A stretch of 64,000 nucleotides of DNA, taken from NCBI GenBank assembly GCA_016946835.1, contig JACVTC010000137.1, forward strand, positions 120,001 to 184,000, read 5' to 3'. The stretch is from Neocallimastix lanati (nom. inval.). Lineage: Eukaryota > Neocallimastigomycota > Neocallimastigomycetes > Neocallimastigales > Neocallimastigaceae. This document shows, in pieces, positions 42,008 to 54,598 of this stretch; the first letter of the stretch is position 1, and each line of letters opens with the position of its first letter. The translations under genes and the position numbers were made by a program. The notes under the pieces are model-generated. The model saw nothing but the letters and a program-made list of their open reading frames with translations. It ran no database searches and was not told the DNA's origin.

Positions 42008-42127
42008 ATAAAATAAAATAAAATAAAATAAAATAAAATAAAATAAAATAAAATAAAATAAAATAAAATAAAATAAAATAAAATAAAATAAAATAAAATA
42101 AAATAAAATAAAATAAAATAAAATAAA
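42008..42127. repeat. (AAAAT)n pentanucleotide microsatellite
   Basis: About 24 perfect AAAAT units, creating a spurious ILFYF-rich frame on the minus strand. Confidence 0.9.
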
Positions 42128-42260
42128 TAGTAGAATATTAAATAATGAAAGTACAGATTGAATAAAAATCTTATTATTGATATAAGTGAGTCTAACAAAG
42201 GAAAAAAATAAATTATTATTAATAAAAAATATAATTTTAATTTTTCATATATAAGAAAAG

Positions 42261-43114
42261 ATAATTCAAAAGTTTATGTACAGAAATAAATGTAAATCTT
42301 TTATTATTTTAAATGATAAGAAAGAAATCTTAAAATATGATAGTTCACTTAATCATCCTGAAAAAGAATACGATATATCTCTATCTATAATGAAACATAA
42401 AATTAAAGATGGAATTGAAAAAAAGTTCAATTCCTTATGGTATAAAAATAAAAGCCCTATATAATAAAATTTCTAAGGAAATGAGATTTATATGTTCAGA
42501 ATATAATTCAATTAAATCTCAAATATCAAGAAATTTAAATAAAAACTTCCATCCAATGTAACAACATTTACTGAAATTCCTAATGAATCTAAATATTATA
42601 AAACAAAGTGAGGTGAAAATTTTATGATATTCAAAAAATATTAATTTAATAATTTTTCAATCTCCTTTTCAAGTAAAATTATTTAGGGAATATAATGATG
42701 TTATATTTGTTGATGGTACATTTTTTATTGCCCCTAAATTTAGTTATCAAATATTTATTACAAGAACTTACGCTAAAGAATTAGATAGTTTTTACACTAC
42801 TTCTTTTGCAATATTACAAAATAAAGAACAAGAAATATATAAAATATTTAAAAAATTAAAAAAAAAATGCTAATACATGTAACAATAATATAAATTAAAT
42901 GAACTTGAACATTTACCATATTATGATTATCAAAGAAAAATAAGAGGAATTTAGAAAATAAAAAAAAGAGCAATAAATAAAGCTAATAAAATCAGTGTCT
43001 TAATTGAACGCTACAAAAATATTGAAACCAAGTTAATTGATACTAAATGTGATAGAAATAATACTATTAATTTGTGGTTTGATTGTTTAACTGATTTAAA
43101 TAATATAATATAAA
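42261..43114 (+). pseudogene. MULE transposase remnant with FLYWCH-like N-terminus
   Basis: The first frame (42276-42464) has YRNKCKSFIILNDKKEILKY...LNHPEKEYD, the Cys and His end of a FLYWCH zinc finger. After frameshifts comes MRFICSEYNSIKSQISRNLNK, then LFREYNDVIFVDGTFFIAPK (about 42680-42740), the MULE 'DGTF' catalytic-Asp motif. SYQIFITRTYAKELDSFYTT and later INLWFDCLTDL follow. Several stops and frameshifts, and loss of the distal catalytic region, show it is inactive. In the family the protein binds the TIRs and catalyses cut-and-paste transposition. Confidence 0.7.
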
Positions 43115-43854
43115 TATTATTTTATAATAAATAATTAAAAAATGAGGAATAACCAAACGAAATAATCAGAATTCTGTCTACGTCTCTATAATTAATAATT
43201 TTATCATTATAATTATTATTTTTTTGATAACATTTAAATAAAAGAATTATTATCAATAATATTTATATTTTTAATAACATTTATATTTTTATGTAATTTT
43301 TTTATTAATAGCATTTAAATAAAAGAATTAAAATCATAAAATCTAACCATTATATGATTTATTTAATTATTCACTTAATAATTAATTTAAAAATTGAAAT
43401 AACAAATTAATACAATAAAATAATATTATGTAGCATAATATAGCTATAGCCACATATTTATATACATCACGTGAAAAATTGGCGTAATGCAACCTCCCCG
43501 TAACCTTTATATGATACATCATGTGATTTATAAATGTGATATAGTTTACATAAAATAAATTAAAAATAAATTAAAAATGAATTAACATAGATTTATGTTA
43601 TGCAAAACATGGAAAATTATAATAAATAAATGAAAAAATAGATAAATAAATGGGTAGTGTTAGAAGTATGAAATATAAGCTTCAAATGTATTGAAACATA
43701 TTGTAATATAAATAATGTAAAAGCCACAATGTATTAATATAAAAGCATTTAATTTAGAATAATTAAGTGCCAGTAACTCTTTATCATAAAATATATTAAT
43801 AAAATTGACATAATTATAAACCACAAATTCATGACTCTTAACAGGTAGTTCACA

Positions 43855-44010
<156 letters not shown>

Positions 44011-44213
44011 TAATAGATTCAGTTTTATGTAAAAAAAAAAAAGTGAAATTGATAATATCAAATTTTCTGTATTCTTTTTATCATTAATAATATTTTTCTA
44101 AAAAAATATATATATATATATTTAAATATTTAAATACTCTTTAATTCATTACTATTACTATTATATTTTATTTTTATTTTAATTAAATTTTCCTGTTTAT
44201 TAAGTTACTTTTA

Positions 44214-44260
<47 letters not shown>

Positions 44261-45070
44261 TTATTTTATTTTTTCTATTCTATTTTTCCACTTTTGGAAA
44301 TTTTTTCATTTTTATATTAGAAATAATAAAAAGAAAGTTTCTTTTTATTGGCATCAAAATTAAAATTGCAATAATAATAAATACTTTATGTTTATTCTTG
44401 AATGATCCTATTATAAATAATATTAATTTATAATAATGATAAAATCACAGTAATAATAGTCCATGTTATACTATTCATGAATTGATAAAAATTATTCTAA
44501 TTATAATAGTTATTTTATAGATATTTTTTGTATATTTATAAAAAAAAAAAAAATAAAGAATAAATTAATATTTATAACATCACTGGTTAGAACTAAAATT
44601 TATTATTATCATGATAATAATATTCATATTTATCAAATAGATAAAGTAATTTAATAAATATTTTTCGATTTTTATTATTTATTTATTATTTTTCTATATA
44701 TTTAAAATAATGATTCTCATTAGCATGTCAAAAATATTTTTTTATAATAATTATATAATAATATTTATTAATATATAAATTATAATAATAATTAATATAT
44801 TAATAAATGAATAAATAATTAATAATAAATAAATAAATAAATAATGTTTAATCAAAAAAAGGAATGATGTTGGAAAAGTAACAAAACTCAAAGACAAAGT
44901 TAGAAGCTTGCGGCATTACTTAAATTTATTCAATAGATTACATTGAAATATTCTCTCCCTCATTTAAACATGACTCACCCATAATAATAGTTTCTATTTC
45001 TATATATTATTTCTATATATAAGCATATATTGCTAATATATATATATATATATTTATTATTATTATAATT

Positions 45071-45380
45071 ATGCTAAAACTATGCATATATATATTTTAT
45101 TTATTTATTTATTTATTTTTTTAATTATTTTATTTTTTATTTTTTTTATTTTTTTATTTTATTTTTTTGAAGAAAATGGTATAGTTTTTAGCATAGTTTT
45201 AGCATCATATACCTATGTTGTTCATCATATATATTAATATAAGGCTTACGAATAATTAAAGCAGTATTGTATTTGTATGCCAAATATATGCGTTATATGT
45301 TCAAAAAACTATAGTGAATTTTGCAGAATATTTATATAAAAAATATTAGCAAAAGTGTTGTAAAAATGGCATACAAATAC
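45071..45380. repeat. Two successive inverted-repeat pairs (MITE-like)
   Basis: ATGCTAAAACTATGC at 45071-45085 is perfectly inverted at 45191-45205. GTATTTGTATGCCA at 45269-45282 is perfectly inverted at 45367-45380. They may be footprints of small non-autonomous elements. Confidence 0.55.
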
Positions 45381-45582
45381 ACTCATACAGCTATATTGTT
45401 CATATAAAAATATTAATAAAAATTATAAAAAAAATATCAATAAAAAATATAAAAAAATAATAATAAAAATAATTAAAATAATAATAATAATAATAATAAT
45501 TAAAAATAATATGCTGAATATTAATTAAAAATATACTAAATGATGTAACTATAAGATCTACTTCTGATTTTGTTATTTTCAT

Positions 45583-45989
45583 GGAGTCCGCTCCATTAAC
45601 TTGGTATTCACAACTTCAAGATTGTGTGACTACATCTACGATAGAATGTGAATACAATCATTTAAACTAATGTACGTTGAAATGCATGTGGACTAAGAAT
45701 TTACTAAATGAATTAAGAATAAAACCAGAATGCATCACTATAAATATAGATAATAAAGCCGCCGTTTACAATAATAAGAATGAAACTATAGACCCGAAGT
45801 CTTTACAAATCGATATAAGTTATCATAAAATAATAGAGGTAAAAAAAAGAAAGTAATATTGGTTTGAGGTATATTAAGTCACAAAATAATTTTGTTGATG
45901 GATTTACAAAATATCTTAATGGTAGTTTGACAAGAGCTTCTAAAAATTTCTTATCATTTAAAATCGAGAATATTAAATTTACAGGGGAA
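45583..45989 (+). pseudogene. Copia RNase H remnant, block A
   Basis: Reads SAPLTWYSQLQDCVTTSTIECEY, then CMWTKNLLNEL, INIDNKAAVYNNKNE and IDISYHKIIE, with stops between. This follows the order of the copia RNase H domain ('SKLQ..V..ST.EAEY', 'IDNK.A', 'I.I.YH.I'). It ends GFTKYLNGSLTRASKNFLSFKIENIKF before a polypurine tract (ACAGGGGA, 45981-45988). Confidence 0.75.
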
Positions 45990-46410
45990 TGTTAGAAAAT
46001 AAATTTAATAATTCATAAATATATATATATATATTAATCTATATATATAAATAAATATAAGATATATGAATTAAAGTTTAATATAAAGTACTGAATATAA
46101 CATAAATACGTAAACTATTCTATGTAATAGTGGTAGATTATATCACACATAGAATATATTATAAATGTATGTAAATTTGTATGTAAATATATAGTTTAAA
46201 ATAAGATGTAATATAAATAATAATCTTAAAGGAGAATTTTTCAAAAATAAGAAAAAAGTATATTAACAACAATTATAACAAATAAATATATAAACTTGAA
46301 TAAATATTTATTATTTATTTTCAATTATATTATATAACAAAAGATAGGAAATAAAAAAAAGGTATTTTCATATTTATTGGTAAGAAAATATTGAAACTAA
46401 AGAAAACCTA
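45990..46410 (+). mobile_element. Copia LTR, block A
   Basis: Begins TGTTAGAAAAT directly after the polypurine tract and RNase H. Homologous sequences lie on the minus strand at about 56370-56794 and 62360-62785. The 3' boundary is approximate. Confidence 0.6.
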
Positions 46411-47150
46411 AATAATAAATAATAATGATAATAAATAATAATAATTATAAAACTAATAATTAATAATAATTATAAAATAATAATATATAATAAATAATAA
46501 TAATAATAATAATATTAATGACAATTTTAATAATAATAATAATAATAATTATAATTTAGATTCCTTTTGAATATTATTTATTATTGTTTTTTTTTAAATA
46601 ATATTATTATATTAGAATATAATAATTATAAGAAATTAATGTTTTTTATTTAAATTATTATTATAAATTAAGATATATTAATAATAAAGTATATAAACCA
46701 TATAATTTAAATAGATTTTCCAATTAATTTTTTTTTTTAAATTACAGCTTAAAGCTTGCTTAATTTTATAATTAATTATTTAACTTTGTCAATATATATA
46801 TAAAAAATTCATAAATATTATTAATAATTAATTACTTTTTAAATTTATTATAATTAAAAATGGTTTAAAACACTCATAATATATTTATTTTAATATTAAT
46901 ATTTTATTAAATCTTATTTAATTATATTATAATATTACAAGTTGATTTATGATATTTAATTATAATTTATAATATTACATTATGTTTTATATTATTTCAT
47001 TATATTATATTAAAAATACACTAATAACTAATCCTATATATACTATATATACTATTTATATAATGTGATTCATTTAATAATTATTATAAAAAAAATTAAA
47101 ATAGATTATATATATATATAAATATATATATATTTTATCTTTTATGTATT
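46411..47150. other. AT-rich spacer downstream of homeobox copy A
   Basis: No gene seen. It contains AAT-type microsatellite sequence and is homologous, inverted, to about 55575-56370. Confidence 0.5.
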
Positions 47151-48133
47151 TTATTTTAATTTCAGATATCTTCTTCTAGCATTTATGAACCAATTGTTAA
47201 CCTAAAAATAAATAAAAATATAATTAAATGAATTTAGAATCAATTTTTTTTATAAATATATAAATATAAAAATTAATGTAATATATTATTTACTTGAGCC
47301 TATTCCATTATTTTTTATAAGTATAGTAGAAATGATGTTATTTAATATAGAAAAATAAATAAATTAATAAATAAAAAAAATATATTAAAAGAGAAAAAAA
47401 AAATATAATTAATTATAAAAATTTATATTCATTTATAATAATAATAGTAATCATAATAATTATATATATATTATTGATATAATATATTTACCAATGTTAA
47501 TCCAGTAGACCGGCATAATTTATATTTTTCTTGGCTGGTTGGGTAAGGATAGGCCTCTTTGCTTTTAAACCATCCTTTTAATATCTTTATTACTTCAGGA
47601 GGATGGTTTGGACGTCTTTTTCCTATTACATTTCCTCCTCTATTCTTTTTTGGAATTTTTCTTGGAGGAGTATTGGAAGTCGATGCAGTTGCTTGGGCTA
47701 TCTTACCATCACTACATGTGGAATTCATATTGAAGGATGACTTACTTATTTCGGTGGGGTTAAAAATATTAGGATTACTAATTATATAATTTTCACCATT
47801 AGAGAAGCAAGGTGAATGGCAAAGACATTGGGTGGCATTATTATTGTAAGTATCCGAGGTCATAGAGGAGGCAGGTAGTCTATATTCTTTGGAAATGTCC
47901 ATATTACTTACAGGACAAGATTCATCACATAAATAATTGTCAAAAGAAAAAAAATTATTTCTGTTATTCCATAAATTATTATGGAATTCTTCATTATTAA
48001 ATTTATTTCTAAAATAATAATTAAAAAATTGATGCTTTAATAATGGATATTTTGATGTAATGAAATTAAAAAATTCCTTATACATCTCAAATTTTGATAA
48101 TAATAATGAAATATTATAAGTTTCATCATCCAT
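47151..48133 (-). CDS. TALE-class homeodomain protein, copy A
   Basis: Three exons on the minus strand: 48133-47492 (642 nt), micro-exon 47299-47294 (GCTCAA) and 47201-47151, giving 232 residues. The N-terminal ~170 residues are Asn/Ser/Phe-rich without a recognised domain. A basic, Pro-flanked stretch precedes the homeodomain (about 172-232). The homeodomain shows the TALE three-residue loop (AYPYPT), helix 2 SQEKYKLCRSTGLTL, then AQ, and recognition helix VNNWFINARRRYLKLK with Ile50, Asn51 and Arg53. The protein ends at the edge of helix 3. It should be a sequence-specific nuclear transcription factor; targets are unknown. Splice junctions are GT-AG and all phase 0. Exon 1 alone would stop soon after TGLTL and lack the recognition helix, which is why the spliced model is preferred. 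Confidence 0.82.
47294..47299 (-). other. 6-nt micro-exon of homeobox copy A
   Basis: On the minus strand, ...GGAATAG|GCTCAA|GTAAAT. It encodes Ala-Gln and restores the exact homeodomain spacing between TGLTL and VNNWF. Confidence 0.75.
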
Positions 48134-49150
48134 TATGTTATAATTAATTAATCAATCTATTATTATAAATTATTTTGATTTTGTAAGAAGTAATTAAAAT
48201 TTGTTTCTAATGAAAACCAAAAAAATTAAAAAAAAAAAAAATTCAATTGTAAAATTAATTAATTTATATTATTTTAAATGTTTAATTTTAATAATAAAAT
48301 AATATTAATAAATATATAAATATATTTCTTTTTATATTTCATTATATAAATGTAAATAAAAATAAAATAATTATAATCATAAAAATAACATCATTGGCAA
48401 TGTGTAGATATAGAAATATATAAATTATCAATGATGATATGTTATCATAATGTAAATAATGTATGTATTTGAAGTCAAAATAAATTAAAAAAAAAATAAT
48501 TATATACAAATATTTTTAAATAGTTTATATTCCATATGGTTTTGTTTAATTATAATACAAGTAAAATTTCTAAACCGTTTCATTATAATAAAATATTAAA
48601 TAGAATTTATTACACCATATAGTTAAATATATTTTAAATAAAATTAAATAATCAATACAATAAAAATAAATAAATATTATATATAAAATGAATAAACTAA
48701 AATAGAATTAAATAAATAAAAAAATAAAAAAAAAAAAAATCAAAGTTATTTAATTTTTATTGGTGAATACTATTTATTAAATTTTTTAAATATAATTTAA
48801 TATTAAATAATATTAGATTACCATAAAAAGTACAAATTAATTTTTTTTTTTTCTTTTTCTAAAAGATGTCAAATTGAAAGTTTAAAAATATAGTTATTTA
48901 TTTATTTATATATTTAATTCTTTATTTATTTATTATTACTATTGTAGATTTAAAAAATTACTTTAATATTTTGTTTTTATTTATTAAAGTCACTTTTTAT
49001 TAATTTATTATTATAACTATTATTTAATAATAATAATACATGTACTACATTATAAAACATTATATTACAATAATATGTTACGAAATTATATTATGGTATA
49101 AGCCTAATTTACAATCATGTATTTAAATTATAATAAATTTTTAAACTATA
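48134..49150. other. Upstream region of homeobox copy A
   Basis: AT-rich. Homologous inverted to 53690-54598 and direct to about 59700-60636. A conserved stem-forming stretch with ATCATTGG / CCAATGAT-like arms lies about 250-305 bp upstream of the start codon (48388-48440). It is a candidate promoter region. Confidence 0.5.
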
Positions 49151-49176
49151 TGTATTAATCATAATGAACTTTAATT

Positions 49177-49470
49177 TTAACACTCTTTCTTGGCTTTTCT
49201 GGAAGCTTTATTCACAAGGAATAGAATATCTGGTCTGATGTGTACAACTGGATATAAAAGATTTCCAATTGGCTGTTGATATCTTGTAACATTAAATTTT
49301 TTCTTTCTTAAACCCTTTTTTATATAAACACATGATTCACTTTTCAATCTTTTAAAACCAATTTCGATTAATTTATCATTTAATGTATCATTCCATAAAC
49401 GATCTGACTGCTTAAGAACATATAAATCTTTTTTTAATTTCATATAATTCACATAGTTCTTCTTACACTG
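49177..49470 (-). pseudogene. Copia reverse transcriptase remnant, block A
   Basis: Reads MKLKKDLYVLKQSDRLWND, then LNDKLIEIGFKRLKSESCVYIKK. It then jumps to RYQQPIGNLLYPVVHIRPDI and LVNKASRKAKK. These are the copia RT 'LKKSLYGLKQSPR.W', 'FKRL.SD.CVYIK' and 'IG.LLY....RPDI' motifs with the catalytic YVDD segment deleted between them. A matching piece lies on the + strand at 59335-59640. Confidence 0.75.
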
Positions 49471-49553
49471 ATAATAGTTAATAATTATTTTTGAAAATAT
49501 CTTTTACATTGAAGGATTTTAATTTTTTTATTTTATGTTCTATTTCAAAATCA

Positions 49554-49554
49554 T

Positions 49555-49606
<52 letters not shown>

Positions 49607-49612
49607 TTTTTT
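49554..49612. repeat. TA repeat followed by poly-T
   Basis: Low-complexity tract of TA dinucleotides and about 24 T residues. It gives a spurious Tyr/Ile/Phe-rich frame on the + strand. Confidence 0.8.
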
Positions 49613-50179
49613 TAGGAATATATTTGTTGTTTACATTATTATTTTTCTTTTGTTCTGTTATAATAATATTATTACTATTATATATTTTTATATATCTTTA
49701 TTGAATGATTTATATTTGATTTATTGTCTTCATTTGCTTTTTTTACATATTAAGATTTTACTATTTTACTATTTGGAAATGAAGTATCATTTATATTATT
49801 ATTATCATTGTAAATTGAAGTGTTTAAGTTTAATTATTTATTTATGTTCAACAGTTTATCATGAATTGATTTACTGTTTATCCTTATATTAATATTATTT
49901 AAATTATTTGCCTAATTTTAATTAGTAATTTAAATTTATTTGATCATTTAAATATAAATAATCTTTATTTAAATTTATATTTAATTCTTTATTTAATTCA
50001 ATTTGATTACGTACCTTCTGAAATTCATTATTATTTAAATTATATATTTTTTCGTTTATTTTATTATTATTATATATCTTACCTTGAATATTTAAATTTT
50101 CATTGGTTGCATTGAACAGATTTTCATTAGATGTATCATATATTTTATATGATATTGAATTAATATCATTGTATCCTAG

Positions 50180-50900
50180 GAATATTCTTGGAAGAGAAAT
50201 TCAGTTAAACTTTCTTCTAAAATGTTACGGAATATAAAAGTAAACTTGAAAACCGAATACTCAGAATTTTCCATAGTCCATCTTTTAATTACATGATTTT
50301 TCATATATATATAGTTTATTGCTATGGAAATCTATTATGAATGTAATTTGTAGTTCTAATTGCATATTCTCAATATTTGTGATTCAGTTTTTCCGTAGTT
50401 TAATATTGTTAAATTTTTATATATTAATGTTTCTTTTAAACGTTCTACGTGACAGTTTTGTTGTGGATATTAAAATATTAAGAACTGTTGTTCAATACTA
50501 TTTTCTTGACGAAACTTTTAAAACAACTATTTGTGAATTCTGTTACGTTAATAGAATATAATAGTTAAAAATACTTTATTAACGAAATGTTGAGAAGACT
50601 TCAGATATGGACTTTATAAAGAAAACTAATCCATGTCTTGTATAATTATCCATTATTGTTAAGATATATTTATTTCTGTATAAATAAAGAACTATCAGTA
50701 GGAGATATTGCATCCATATATATTAGTTAAATAGCTTTCCTTTATCTTGTTATTGACTTTATGATAATGTTTATTCTTCATCTTTGAGGTACATATTTTA
50801 CGTTTAGTTTGTATATTTATATTATTCAAATGTTTTTTTATATTATCTTGTTCTAAAGGCAGCACTATTTGTTTGTTTCCCAGCTGGGTTAGTATTCATG
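50180..50900 (-). pseudogene. Copia integrase remnant, minus strand
   Basis: On the minus strand, broken frames give GNKQIVLPLEQDNIKK, KICTSKMKNKHYHKVNNKIKES, then IYRNKYILTIMDNYTRHGLVFF (integrase core, the second catalytic Asp region 'Y.LTIIDDYSR..WV'). Later comes a stretch like the 'NG..E' region. There are many stops. Homologous sequence on the + strand lies at about 53420-53700. Confidence 0.6.
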
Positions 50901-50929
50901 ACTCATCTGTAAATAAAATTAGCTTTTTA

Positions 50930-51470
50930 GAAAAACACAATATGTATCTTGGAAACCAAGAAAAACTTAAGATACTCTACCTATATTTTTCTGTAGATCT
51001 AAAAATTCCATTGCAATCAAGAGGTAATGAAGAGAGAACTCATAAAGGAAATACTCAAAAAACCCCAAGTATTTAAGAAATAATTCACTCAGATGCCATA
51101 AGACCGATCCAATAATCTTTCACAGGAAAAGGAATCATTCTCATTTTCGTGGATGACTACTTAAAAAACAGTTGGGTATATACTTAGTTAGAGAAGTTGT
51201 TTTTGACGAATCCATTCCATCTAAGTTAACTTTCACTGTCTTATATAATAAAAAATAAATCATATAGAATTTTACCCAAATATTTCAATCAAGATAATTA
51301 TTCAACCCACATTTCAAATGAAAATACAACAACTAACAAAAACTCCTTCAATAATCAACAAAATTATGATAATCAAATTGATAACGCTAAATTCAATTTA
51401 AGTTATGAAAATAATGCTTATTTGAATCAAAATAACGATGATGACGTTACCAACAACTTCAACATGGAAG

Positions 51471-51507
<37 letters not shown>

Positions 51508-51665
51508 ATGAACCAAACATCAACAACGAAAGTCAGGACTTCGAACTAATTTCATATCATTCCTCAGAAAATATAATTGATAAAATCAATACTAACTATC
51601 AAACAGAAAAAACATTCGACGAATTTAGAGACAACATAAATTATTTAAATGGGCTCAAAAAATAA
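50930..51665 (+). pseudogene. Copia integrase and downstream linker remnant
   Basis: Around 51070-51200 the broken frames read EIIHSDAIRPI, SFTGKGIILIFVDDYLKNSWVYT, matching the copia integrase core ('IHSD..GP', 'FIDDYSR..WVY'). After a decayed stretch come two Asn-rich open pieces (51300-51470 and 51500-51665) broken by a TA microsatellite. They resemble the low-complexity linker between integrase and RT. Confidence 0.55.
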
Positions 51666-51669
51666 ATAT

Positions 51670-52740
51670 TTTATATAAATATAATCTTTAACTTGTTTTT
51701 ATATTATTAATAATTACAAACTAAAATTAATAATTAAAATTTAATAATAGTTTATAATATCTTAAATAATTTTAATAATTTAGATAAATTATAATATTTG
51801 TTAGTAATAAGTTAATTATTATATATAAATTATTCTGTTTGTATTTGAAATTCATTGTAAAAATAATTTCATTGTATTATTATCAATCCACAATTAGTAT
51901 AAATAAATATAATTTTGTCAAACATTTTTTATCTTTTAATATTGCCTATTTCTAAATAATAAATATTAATAAATAAACTTTAATTAATAATAAAACATTT
52001 TATTTACTCTTTTAAATAATAAATAAATAATAAATAGATAAATAAATAATGAATGGAATATGAAATTTTAAAAATAAAAATAATTGAATATGAATGTTTC
52101 AGAGGTCAAAATAAATTGAAAAAAAAAATAATAATATATATTAACATTAATTAGATTTTTTTTATTAACCAAATAAATTTTTTTTGCCACTTATTTTATA
52201 TAAATCATATTTTTATTAAAGATGAAATATTCCAACAAAAAAAAAAAATAAAAAAAAATTTGCTTTTAAAATTTTATAAATGCATATTTTTATTATATAA
52301 ATTAATATTATGTTATATAATAATTTTATTTTTCTAATATTGTAAAACATTATTCAAAACTTTATCAATAAATCTTAAACATTTTTGTATAAATTAGATA
52401 GAATAAAAATTACTATATTGTATATACATTTATATATATTATATATAAAGAAAAGAACATACCATTATAAATTATTAATTAATTATTATAAATTTATAAT
52501 TATTTATTTATTTATTATTAATTTATTATTATTATTTGTTTGTTTGTTTGTTTATTTATTTATTTATTTATTTCTTATTAATTTATTATTATTTATTTAT
52601 TTATTTATAATTTATTTATTTTTCATTTATTACTACTATTAATTATTGCTATAATTATTTTTATTATTATTTAATATTATTATTACTATTATTATTATTA
52701 CTATTAATATTATTACTATTATTATTATTATTAAATATTA
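51670..52740. other. AT-rich spacer
   Basis: No gene seen. TTTA/GTTT-rich low-complexity runs (52500-52640) generate short Leu/Phe frames. Confidence 0.5.
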
Positions 52741-52769
52741 CTTCTTGTCATATATGAAATAGTGGAATA

Positions 52770-53097
52770 TGTCCATAAAGAAAAGATAAAATTAACAGAT
52801 AAATTAAATACTAATAAAGAAGATATTAATAACTGAATTAAAATGAGAGGTAGCAACAATTTATATTATAAAAAAAATATTACAAAAAATATGATAAAAT
52901 TGGATTCAATATCACAATATCTGATATACGATAATTTATCTGAGGAATATAAAAATAAATTTGATTTCCAAAAACCTTGTATTATTCAGATTTGTAATAT
53001 ATTTAAAAGTAGTAATACCAGATCTAATGAAGAAAGAAAAATCCAATTTAAAACTAATTTTGAAAACACAAAACAAAACATTGATGGCCAAAGTTGA
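52770..53097 (+). pseudogene. Copia gag N-terminal remnant
   Basis: Reads MRGSNNLYYKKNITKNMIKL, DSISQYLIYDNLSEEYKNKFDF and IFKSSNTRSNEERKIQFKT. A clear paralogue lies at 58481-58798. The pattern (DN...W/Y-KKN, Leu-rich, then SSNTRSNEER) fits the N-terminus of copia Gag. The frame is short and broken afterwards. Confidence 0.55.
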
Positions 53098-53419
53098 AGA
53101 ATTTGAAAGAAATTAAAAGGGACAACAGAAATACGTTGAACTTAAGTATTACAACAAAAGGAAATAGGTAAAAGAAAATTTTGTAAGATAATAGAAAATG
53201 TTATATATCATAAAATAGTACATATTGCTAAAGACTGATGGAAGAATAAAAATAAGGATAGAAATTATAAATAAAAGTACAAATGTAATAAACAAAAAAC
53301 AATTAAACCAACAATATAGGGATTGATTATAAGAAATATGATTAGTTCGCAGATGCAGAAGTCGGTTAGAAGATTATAATATTGATGTTAATATTCAATT
53401 ATCAAATAGTATACGATTG

Positions 53420-53700
53420 AAGCATAAATGAGTCATGAATACTAACTCAGCTGGGAAATAAACAAATACTGTTGCCTTCAGAACAAGATAATATAAAAAA
53501 AACAGTTAAATAAGATAAATATATAAAATAAATGTAAAATATGCGCCTCAAATATGAAGAAGAGTAAATTTTATCATAAAACCAATAACAAGACAAAGGA
53601 AAGTTATTGAAATAATATATATTGATGAATTGTCCTCTCCTGATAGTTCTTTATACTGAAATAAATATTTCTTAACAATAATGAATGATTACATGTATTA
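53420..53700 (+). pseudogene. Copia integrase remnant, plus strand
   Basis: Broken frames read KVIEIIYIDELSSPDSSLY, NKYFLTIMNDYM, the integrase core around the first two catalytic Asp positions. The part near 53430-53480 is the inverted counterpart of 50830-50900. Homology to the homeobox block begins abruptly at about 53690, a visible breakpoint. Confidence 0.55.
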
Positions 53701-54598
53701 TTATTATTAAATAATAGCTAAAATAATAAATTAATAAAAAGTGACTTTAATAAATAAAAACAAAATATTAAAATATTTTTTTAAATCTACAATAGTAGTA
53801 ATAAATAAATAAAGAATTAAATTTATAAATAAATAAATAACTATGTTTTTAAACTTTCAATTTGACATCTTTTAGAAAAAGAAAAAAAAATTAATTTGTA
53901 CTTTTTATGGTAATCTAATATTATTTAATATTAAATTATATTTAAAAAATTTAATAAATAGTATTCACCAATAAAAATTAAATAACTTTGATTTTTTTTT
54001 TTTTATTTTTTTATTTATTTAATTTTATTTTAGTTTATTCATTTTATATATAATATTTATTTATTTTTATTGTAATGATTATTTAATTTTATTTAAAATA
54101 TATTTAATTATATGGAGTAATAAATTCTATTTAATATTTTATTATAATGAAACGGTTTAGAAATTTTACTTGTATTAGAATTAAACAAAACCATATGGAA
54201 TATAAACTATTTATAAATATTTTTATATTATTATTTTTTTTAATTTATTTTGACTTCAAATACATACATTTTTTGAATTATGATAACATATCATCATTGA
54301 TAATTTATATATATCTATATCTATACATTGCCAATGATGTTATTTTTATGATTATAATTATTTTATTTTTATTTACATTTATATAATGAAATATAAAAAG
54401 AAATATATTTATATATTTATTAATATTATTTTATTATTAGAATTAAACATTTAAAATAATATAAATTAATTAATTTTACAATTGATTTTTTTTTTTTTTT
54501 TTTTTATTTTTTTGGTTTTCATTAGAAACAAATTTTAATTACTTCTTACAAAATCAAAATAATTTATAATAATAGATTGATTAATTAATTATAACATA
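53701..54598. other. Upstream region of homeobox copy B
   Basis: Inverted copy of the region upstream of copy A. The conserved stem-forming stretch lies at about 54286-54345. No convincing gene; a 79-residue frame at 54147-54386 is AT-rich noise. Confidence 0.5.

Larger units (their letters stand above)
41715..43500 (+). mobile_element. Decayed Mutator-like (MULE) DNA transposon with TIRs
   Basis: The left terminal inverted repeat (about 41720-41745) reads GTGGTTCATTTCGCCAATTTTT. The right one (43475-43498, read on the minus strand) reads GAGGTTGCATTACGCCAATTTTT, so about 20 bases correspond. Between them lies a transposase remnant on the + strand and an (AAAAT)n microsatellite. The element is non-autonomous in its present state. 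Confidence 0.6.

Noticed and set aside
41773-42198. ILFYF-repeat frames on the minus strand
   Set aside because: Translation of the (AAAAT)n microsatellite inside the MULE remnant.
45990-46410. Mating-type locus reading of the homeobox region
   Set aside because: TALE homeodomains occur in some fungal mating loci, but no partner HD2, receptor or pheromone gene is present, and all three copies sit in transposon debris.
47559-47789. + strand frame opposite homeobox copy A, and 60966-61148 minus strand opposite copy C
   Set aside because: Shadows of homeobox exon 1.
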